A model generated the notes under the pieces. It was given only the letters and a program-made list of their open reading frames with translations, ran no database searches and was not told where the DNA came from. From Artemia franciscana (taxonomy: Eukaryota; Arthropoda; Branchiopoda; Anostraca; Artemiidae), in assembly GCF_032884065.1 (NCBI RefSeq), contig NC_088863.1, positions 39,837,076 to 39,901,075 of the forward strand: DNA of 64,000 nt. Direction: 5' to 3'. Position numbers and translations under genes: made by a program. Shown piece after piece: positions 28,001-37,600 of this stretch (the stretch's first letter is position 1; each line of letters starts with the position of its first letter).

Positions 28001-31000
28001 AAAGTCTATTTCTGTATTTCCACTCGCGCCATATCTATTTATTACACGGTCAATGTCTACTCATAAATATTTTGGTGAATATTTATAATGGCTAGTCCTG
28101 ACAGTCTATTTGGATATGTCAATGGCGAGTCCTGTTAATTTAGAGCTCTTAGCTAGTATTTACTCTTCTATTCATCCTGAAATATTTAAAAAAAAGACCA
28201 AAATCGTCAGAAAAATATGAACTCTTTGTTTTTGTGCATTTGATAGGTAAAGATTGGTTATTTAAATTCTCAGGATTTCAAGCTGTGGTAGATTTCTAAT
28301 TATTATTATTTTTTTTTAATCTTGAGATTTTCAGATATTCATTTCAAGCGTTTAAATCTCGATACGTCTTTCGAGCAAAAAAATAAAAATTTGAAGTTTG
28401 ACTCAGGTTTAGCATTGATTAAGAAAATTGTACTGAAAAAATTTTGATTTATAAACAACTAATCGTGGAAATATGATTGGATGGTAAGTATTAAAATAAA
28501 TATAAAAATCTTCAGCAGTATATGTGGCAGTTTAGACAATTTTATGGACAAATATATGTAAACCCTATACAAAAACATAAATATATTTTATGGCTGGCTG
28601 GTATTGAAAAAGTGAAAAATTCTGAAGTAATATTGTAGTTGCATTCCGTTACCGTGGTTAACTCAAGTTTTGGGAATTTCCACTTTTTATCAACATTTTA
28701 TTAGTAAATATTTGAAAAAAATCGATGCCATTCCACTGATTTAAACTGAGAACTTAGAGACCCATCGATACCAGCTAGATAAAAAAAATAAACACATAAT
28801 TTTTTGGCTTCTTTTATAAACAATTTTTCGAAAATTTATTTTTCTTAAATGATTGTTCCGACCTTGGAAGAAATATTTCGACTCGTATACTTAGTTTTAA
28901 GTATATACTTATACGAAGTTTTATTAAAGTTTTAAAGAGTTTGGCCTTTATTTTAATGTTTTAGGATGAACAGAGGAGGTGATATGTCATATAATGCAGA
29001 ACTTTAATTAGATGAAAATAGGCAGTAAAGTGGCCATCATTTCCTCACCAAAATCCAAAACTTAACTAAATAATTTTTGCACTTCTCATACATTTACTTT
29101 CTATTATACAGATCCCCTAAAAAAACAAAAATGTTGTAAAAACCATCCAGCTTCGCACAGAAAGCAATCCTCCCCCCCCCCAAAAAAAAAACAGACACCA
29201 CCGAAATACGATTTTTCTCCAAGGAGGCCCAAGTTGCTAGAGATTGAAAATTCTGAGACAGTCAATCGGTTTAAAAGTATCGGGAAACTATGTAGTATAG
29301 ACCTTCCCAGTTTCAAAGGATATGTGCTGAATAGTGGCGCATTCTTTCCTAAAATGTCCTGTAGTCCAGACAAGATAAATGGTTAATATACACAATTATT
29401 TTGAAGATTCAATTACTAAGCCGATTCACACAATACTTCATAAAATTGCATGCGATGATTTATAATTGGGCATCAGCTATTATGAAAAGGGTCGTGGGTG
29501 TATTATTCTCTAATTTCTACTAATTTGCACTAAGCCTGAATAAGGGTGCTGCGGAGTGTTAGTTCTCTTGCTGATCAAAACTTATGAGTCGAAGAAAAAA
29601 TCCCCAATTTTCAAAAAAAGGGGGAAAAGCAGCTCAGAAGGTGAGTGATTTTGATGGTAATTACTCCCTTAAATTCAGCATATATGACGACTCTACTCTA
29701 GAAGCTTCAAGCCCTTCTCTATAAAAATATAAAATTTTGTGTTTTCCCCTGAGAAGGATGGTCACGAATGCGTGTTTATTTGTTGGTGTACCTTTTTTGG
29801 GGGGATGATCATATCGAGCCAATAGACATATAATATCGAAAAGAGGCTAATAAGAAAAAAAATAATGTTCTACATATCTTTTTAATTACAAAAACATTGT
29901 GAGGAGACAAAGTGGTATTCTCCACCATTTTGTGGCGCAAAACACTATACTAGTCCTAACGGTGCTAGAAAGCTATCAAGTGGAGATGCTGAGATAAATT
30001 ATCGATTTAATTTTACCCAAAAATTGTATATTGAGCTTTCTCGCCTCAGAGACAGTAATCCCTCGCGCTGCCGTATTCTTTCCTACGCACTCCCACGAAA
30101 TAAATGTTTAACACAAACATTTCTTTTAAAGTTTGAGTTTGTCGAAAAAAGACAAAACAAGAAATGCATCGCTGAATACCAAAATCACCGGTAAATTACA
30201 CATAAAAATAACAAACACTTCAATATATTCTGCCCCGCAAGGTTCTTTGGCCAGGAAAAACAGGGGAGAAACAAAACTAAAAAAATATAAACAAATACAT
30301 TCATTAAACATTTTCTAAATAACAAATTCACATCACCAAACCAAACAACATCCGCCCCACCAAAAAAAAACTATCTAAGCTAGACAAGGGAGTAATACAT
30401 GAATCCACCCACAAAAATGAAGTACAAAACCAATCAGGAGACATCAACCCGTCGGAGAGCCGGGGAAAAAATTAATTATTTGCAAGAAAATCTCTAACAT
30501 ACTAATAAAAGTCGATTGCTCGGGAATAAGAAATATATTATTCATAGCACAGCAGGAAGCTGGCCATGTAACCACAAAAAAATAGAAGAAGCACAAGACA
30601 GAAAATAGAGAGATCTAAAATCAAGCAAGGGTTTAAGTAGGAACAGTTAGTATACTGTATAAGAGTCATTGCTTTATCAAATAGTTTTGAAAGTGGCTTC
30701 AGTGACGAGGGAAAAGTTGTCATCCAAATAATATAACAGTATGAAACATAAGGCTGAATTAGGCTCTAGAATACGAACATAAGAATTGACCCTGGAAAAA
30801 TGTGTTTCAATTCTTTAAGGATCCCGAGGCTTCTGGAGACTTCCATTTTAATGAGGTCAATATGAGACTTGAAAGACAGATTTTCATCAAGCAAGATGTC
30901 TAGGAATCAAACGCAATGATCCTTCGGCCTGTTAAGGGAACCCCTCGATACATGTATTAAATTTAAACTAGAACAAGCTCTTGAAACTCTTGAAAAAAAT

Positions 31001-33645
31001 AAGAAAACATGAATTTCCAACATTTAAGGCAAAATAATTAACATCAAACCACTAAGCAACTCTTTCAAAAAGGGCAATCATGTTTGAACAGAGATTGGAC
31101 TCAGTTCTAACGGCTGTGCCAAGAGTACTGTCATCCACGAAAGCTATAAGTGTATCAAACAGTTCGTGGTAACGAACTGTAGTAAGGAGCGACTCGGCTC
31201 AATAGTAAACGAAACTCTAAAAACTAGAATTTTGATACCAATAGTTACATCAAAAGAATCACATTTTAATGCTGATTTTAAATATATAAGTTTCATCAAG
31301 ATTAGTCTTACCCATCAAAATTTACGAGCCTGAAAAAATTTGCCTCATTTTATAAAATAGGGGACGACTTACTCCCCCGCAGTCCCCGTGGGAGGGGCTG
31401 CAAGTTACAAACTTTGACCAGTGTTAACATATAGTAATGGTTACTGGGAAGTGTATAGACGTTTTCAGGGGGATTTTTTTGGTTAGGGCCGGAGAGTTGA
31501 GGGGAGGGGTTACGTGGGAGGATCTTTCCATGGAGGAAGAGACTTTCAATGGTGGGGGCGCAGGATTTTCTAGTATTTTTTAAAAAACAATGAAAAAATA
31601 AATATGAAAAGTTTTTTCTACTGAAAGTGAGGAGCAGCAGTAAAACTGAAAACGAACAGACATTATAACACATATGAGGGGTTTACCTCCTCGTAATACC
31701 TCGCTCTTTACGCTAAAGTATTTTAGTAATTACAACTACTTACTCTACGGCCTTTGTGATTCAGGGGTCATTCTTAAGGAATTTGAACAAAATTTAAACT
31801 TTAGTGTAAAGAGCGAGGTACCGACGAGGGGCGAGCCCCCTCATATACGCAATAAAAACATACGAATACATAAGTTCGCTACGTAAGTTAATTCGCAAGT
31901 TACTTATATTTTTTACTTATGAAAACGTTCGTAAAAAATTTAAAGTTAATGCCTATTTAAGTAATCAAAAAATTGAAGGGCAACTAGGCCTCCTCCCTCG
32001 CTCCTTTTTTCTCAAAATCTTCCGATTAAAACTATGAAAAAACCATTTAGCCAAAAAAAATTAATATGCAAATTTCGTTTTAATTATTTATGTGCGGAGA
32101 GCCAAGATCAAAACATGCATTAATTCAAAAACGTTCAGAAATTAAACAAAAAAACAAGTTTTTTAAATGTAAGTAAGGAGCGACATTAAAACTTAAAACG
32201 AACAGAAATAACTCCGTATGTGAAATGGGTTGTCCCCTCCGCAATCCCTCGCTCTTTACGCCAAAGTTTTTAATTGTTTTAAAAAGTAGAATTGTGGCAA
32301 AGAGTCAAACTTTAGCGTAAAGAGCGAAGGATTGCGGAGGGGACAGCCCATTTCATATACGGAGTAATTTCTGTTCGTTTTAAGTTTTAATGTCGCTCCT
32401 TACTTACATTTAAAAAACTTGTTTTTTTTTGTTTAATCAGAGAAGGACGAACTCCTGTCACAATTAGTGATAGTTGCAGGTTGACAAAGGCGACAGCAAG
32501 TTTGATATAACTAAATTTATTTATTTTAGGCTTGATAGAATTATGTAAAATGCTATATATTTGTGCTTCAGCCACTATGAAGAAGGGCCAGTGAAACTTG
32601 TTGTAGACAGAGGGAGTGTGTCTAAACCCTCAAAAATAGGCCTTTACGCCCAAGATTCCTCTCACCAAGCCTTCATATAAATATAAAACGAGTTTTAGGG
32701 AAGGGGTTTTAGAAATTGATCTCTCATCCCTCTTGATTCCCAAGAATATTTTTGGTCCACCCCTTTAATATTGGTGCTTATGGTGGTAGCACCCCTCCCA
32801 CTGCGAAAATCTTTTTCTATCTAGCAAAAAAGACTATATTCACATCCCCACCAGCACAAAGGTGAAAAGTGAGGGCTGGACATAATAAGCATTACTAGGA
32901 AATACCTTGGGGGGGTGAGGGTCGACATGTACAAGTAGGAGTTTAGTTTTAACCTAGTGTGAAAGTGAATATTTCTTATTTCCTATTTATATAAAAGATT
33001 TAAGGTTTTCTAGCTTCCCGCGGGGTGTCTCTTCCCTACTGGAGTCCCTAGGAATATCCCCACAGAAGAGGTTAGATCAAAGAAATCCCCTTTGAAGCCA
33101 TGGGAATGACTACCTTATCAATAATTTTTAATATTCCAAACTCCGCCCTCCTAATAAAATTGAAGGGGTATTTTTGTCCACTGAAGATAGAAATTCTCCA
33201 AGAAATGTTTTACATGAATGTAAAAAATGGGAGTTGAAGGAGGGAGTATTAGCTCTCCTTTACTTTTAAGAAAGCCATTGGTCAAACAGCTCATGGTAAC
33301 ACACTCTAAGAAAAGAGCCAATCTCGTCTATAAAATCCGAAACTCTTAAACATGTCTCAATTAATAACATATGCAGCTAAACAATTTATTATTCATGCTA
33401 ATTCTGAATACATAATAGGCCAATGTGTTAATTTTTAAGTTACTCATTAAAAGGTAATAAAACATGAAAATACGCACAATTTTAGAAACAGGAAATAAGC
33501 TCTCCAGAAAGGGTAGGATAAAAACTATGCAATGATATTCAACATTAGTCAGAGACCCTAAAGGCACTATCTGCAGTATCGGAATTTTTTCTTTTTTCTT
33601 ATTAAGTCAATGAATATGTGAATGAATAGCATTTAAAGTTCACAC

Positions 33646-33738
<93 letters not shown>

Positions 33739-34603
33739 GCCTATTGCTGACTCTAGGTGGGAAGACGGGGCAAGTTAAGCCTGGAAATTTCTGCGGCGAT
33801 GGTAGAGTTATACAAAGCGAAACTAGAAAGCGTCCTAGGTAGCATAGTAAATCCGTCAGGACACCTGAACGTGGTGAAGGGATGTAAACATTACTAAGGT
33901 TCACGCCGAGCAAGGTGACGGTCAACACGCTTCAGGATGATGTTGAAGAGTGGTGTTTTTTGAGGAAGTTAAAGCCTAGTAAACAACATGGAATTTGTAC
34001 TGAATTTTGACTTACGGATTATTCTTTCTGAATTGGTATATTTTGGTGGACATTTTCCGGCTGAAAAACTTCTTCCTAGAACCTATTTAAAAAACCTATT
34101 TATCTACTATTTGAAAAACCTATTTATCTACTATGGGTTGTCTCCCTGTAGTAGCGTAACATGTGTAGGCATGAGAATATAATGAGTCAGAAGTAGTAGG
34201 TTCCAAATTTTCTGTACAGGATTTCGACTGCTGTTGATAGAAGAGCATCGCTAAGTGCTGAAAACCATGTTATGACCGAGATGTGCGAAGAATTGCACAA
34301 AGCCTCTATTCGACTGGAGGTTCCAAAGACTTCTTGTTGTCCGGTTCTATGCTCGCTTAAGCGCTCTGTGGGGACTCGAGAAGATGTGTTAGTCCAGATC
34401 CTGCAATGGTTCTGGGACCGTTGCTTATCCGGAAGCCAAAATAATTTCATTGGTTTAAAGAATACGAAAATTGCAACTTGAAATGTTTCAACTTTGAAAA
34501 ATACCTATCGTACCAACATTTGACTGACGAATTCAGACGCTTCAAAATGGATCCCAGGACTAGGAAACATAAATTTAGGATATATATCTATACATATATA
34601 TAT

Positions 34604-34698
<95 letters not shown>

Positions 34699-37600
34699 TA
34701 TTTACTCATGCAAGAAGATGCGGTGTTAATTGTGTGTTAAATGTTAATTAAATGCGGTAATTAACAAAACCACTATGGACAAGCAAAGCCGTATTCATGA
34801 AGAGGGTTTAAGAGGCATAAACGCCGAATTTTTGTCCAACTTTTTATTGTAAGAACGTAATAAAAAAACACATTTTTAATGAGTTTCAAAGTTTTTTGTA
34901 CCCCTCCCCCAACCGAAAATCCTGGATATGGCCGTGCATACAGGAGTTTGGCTACTGCCTCCTTCCCCCTCCCCAAACTGTAAAAGTCTAAGTCTATTGC
35001 GTCATTTGTTTTCAACTGAAAGCTATGTGTCTTCAAAAGTCCACGGAAAGAACTAATAAAAATAAACTAAACATCCAATACATAATGATAATAATTGGTG
35101 AAAACTCGAAATTCAAGGCTTTATTTAATCGTAATTTTTATTTTTCAATGTTGTCAATATAAAAGAAAATATTTGTGATATTTTGGAACATTAAAAATAA
35201 TTTGTAAATATTTAGTAAGCACAAATAGCACAATAGGCTTTAAACTTTTATGTTTGGGGGAGGGGGGGGGAGAGAATAACTGAGTAAGATAGCGTAGTTG
35301 GGGGGGGAGGCTGGATGCACTTCTAATACTGTTGACTCGTAACAAGAGGACTAAAACTGTCTATTTTCGATCAAATGAGCCTCCTCCAAAGTTTATTCAG
35401 CCACCCCTTCTGTAAAAACCTTATATGTTAAAAATCAACAGCTTACATAGGCTACAGTCTTTGGCCTGCAGGCTTGGGGGGTGTCAAACCTGAAGGCATA
35501 ATTATTCAACCTTTGGCTTATTCTGAACAAAATGTTTATCTTAAATTTAATCATATTTATTTGGGGTAAAGGGCATAGGAGGGGGGCTGGTTTGATTTCC
35601 ACTCAAAAGAGCCCTACTTAAGTTTATACACCCCCCCCTTTCCATAAAAACTAATATGTTAGCAACACGCAACTTGTATAATTTACAGCCCTTGTCCTGG
35701 GGGCTGTGTGGGGTTTGTCAACTCAGGAGGCATAGTCATTTTCCCTCTGGACTATTTTGAAAAAAAATGGCTGTTTTGAAATTTGATTGTATGCATTTGA
35801 CAAGAGAGTATGGGGGGGGGGTGCCCTCCAAACACTTGATTCTTATAAAGGGCACTAGAACCTCTGATTTCCGATGGAATGAGAACCCTCCAGACTTTAT
35901 ACAACCACCACTAAAAACCTTATCTGTTAACAATGAGCTACTTGCATCACTTACAGCCCTTCCCCTGTTGGGAGGGGTTATCAAACCTGAAACCACAGTT
36001 ATTTGATGTTCAGATTATTTCAAACAAAATGGCTATCCAAAAATTTGGAATGAAAAAATTTGGGTAAAAAGGCAGAGGGGGGGGGGCTGGTTGCACTCCA
36101 ATCACTTTCGACTCTTAAAAGGGGAGCTAGAACTTCCAATTTCATATCACAAGAGCTTCCTCCAAAGTTTATTCCATACAAATATTATATGTTTATTAAC
36201 GGGCAATTTGCATTACTTATAGTCCTTGCCCTAGGGGATGTGGAGGGTTTTCACCCTCCACAGCCAAACCTTAAAACAAAACACAAACCTAAAATAAGAT
36301 GACCCTTTCAGAGTAGCAGTGAAAGGGGAACCCTCTGTTATTGATCTTATTTTAGGTTTATGTTTTGTTTTAAGGTTTGGTTTTTATATTTTATCACTTT
36401 TATTCTGTACTGAGGACAGTCAAGCAGAAGTCTTGACCAAAATATTTGCATAATTTTGTAATTTTTTCACTGGCTGTTATTGTCTTCATTTCCTCTCTTC
36501 TTTGTAATTTTATGTTTTGTCATGATTAGCCAGTGTGGTCTCTGAAATTATTTAACAACAATGAAATAGTTTAAGACCACTGGTAGCTATATGCATTTAT
36601 TCCCATTTGACCTATATAATAGGTTCCTTGAATAAGACTTACTTATATGTCAAGAAAAGTCATATTTGAGCAACACACAATATAGGTCAAACAATAATAA
36701 ACTCCTGTAGCTACCAGTGGTCTTAAACAAACAATTTTACTGTTGTTTGTTGCCAATTTCCCATGCTCTACCATGGTAACATTGAAAAAAGGCTAATGTG
36801 TGCTCTTCATTTTTCTTAAAAGTATGCTGCAACTGTTGCTAGCTACAAAATCCTAGCTACAAATTTTATATCAAAGAAATAGGCTTCACTATTAGCTAAT
36901 TTAAATTTTCTAACATTTGACCAGCTTAAGGCCATATTCTTAAAAAGTCATTCAAGGTACCCTGCCCTAGTGCTCACTAACTACACTAAAATTCAATTCT
37001 TGACAATGAATTTGTACAATATTTAAAAGATTATGTTACTAGAGCAAGAATTTAGGGGACAAAATATAGACAGGTCAATTCCATTTGCAGTTTGTTTGCT
37101 TTTTATCAGATGCAATGCTATAATGTGAAGAGTCAAAAGTCATCAGAGGGCAACTAGCCCCCTTCCCATGTGCTTTTCCCCAAATGCACATTTTCAAATT
37201 TTTGAGGTAGTCACTTCAGTCTAAATAGCCCAAGGGTCAAAGAAGTATGCCTCAGGGTTGACAAAACCCTTCACATCCTCTGGAGCAAAGGCTGGAAGTT
37301 ATACAGATTGCCTATTGTTAACATTTAAGGTTTGTATAGAAGTGGTTTTGTATAAACTTCATAGGAAGCTCATTCAATTTTATATTGGAGGTTCTAGCTC
37401 CCTTTATGATAGTCAGAAGTGATTGGAGGACAACCAGTCCCCCCCCCTCACACATTTTTTCTCATATGCTTTCAATCAAAATTTTGTTAAAAATAGTCCA
37501 CAAGTTGAATAACTATGGTTCTGGGCTTGACCACCACTTCTCCCCAGGACAAGGGCTTTGAGTTATGTAAGTAGATCATTGTTAACACATCTGGTTTTAA

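Noticed and set aside
33602..33928. Long open frame with repeated Ile-Tyr (also at 34478-34729)
   Set aside because: Translation of an (AT)n microsatellite.
35736..36302. Several 75-90 codon open frames on both strands in the family-B monomers
   Set aside because: They recur with shifts between monomers and on both strands, as expected for stop-poor tandem repeats rather than genes.
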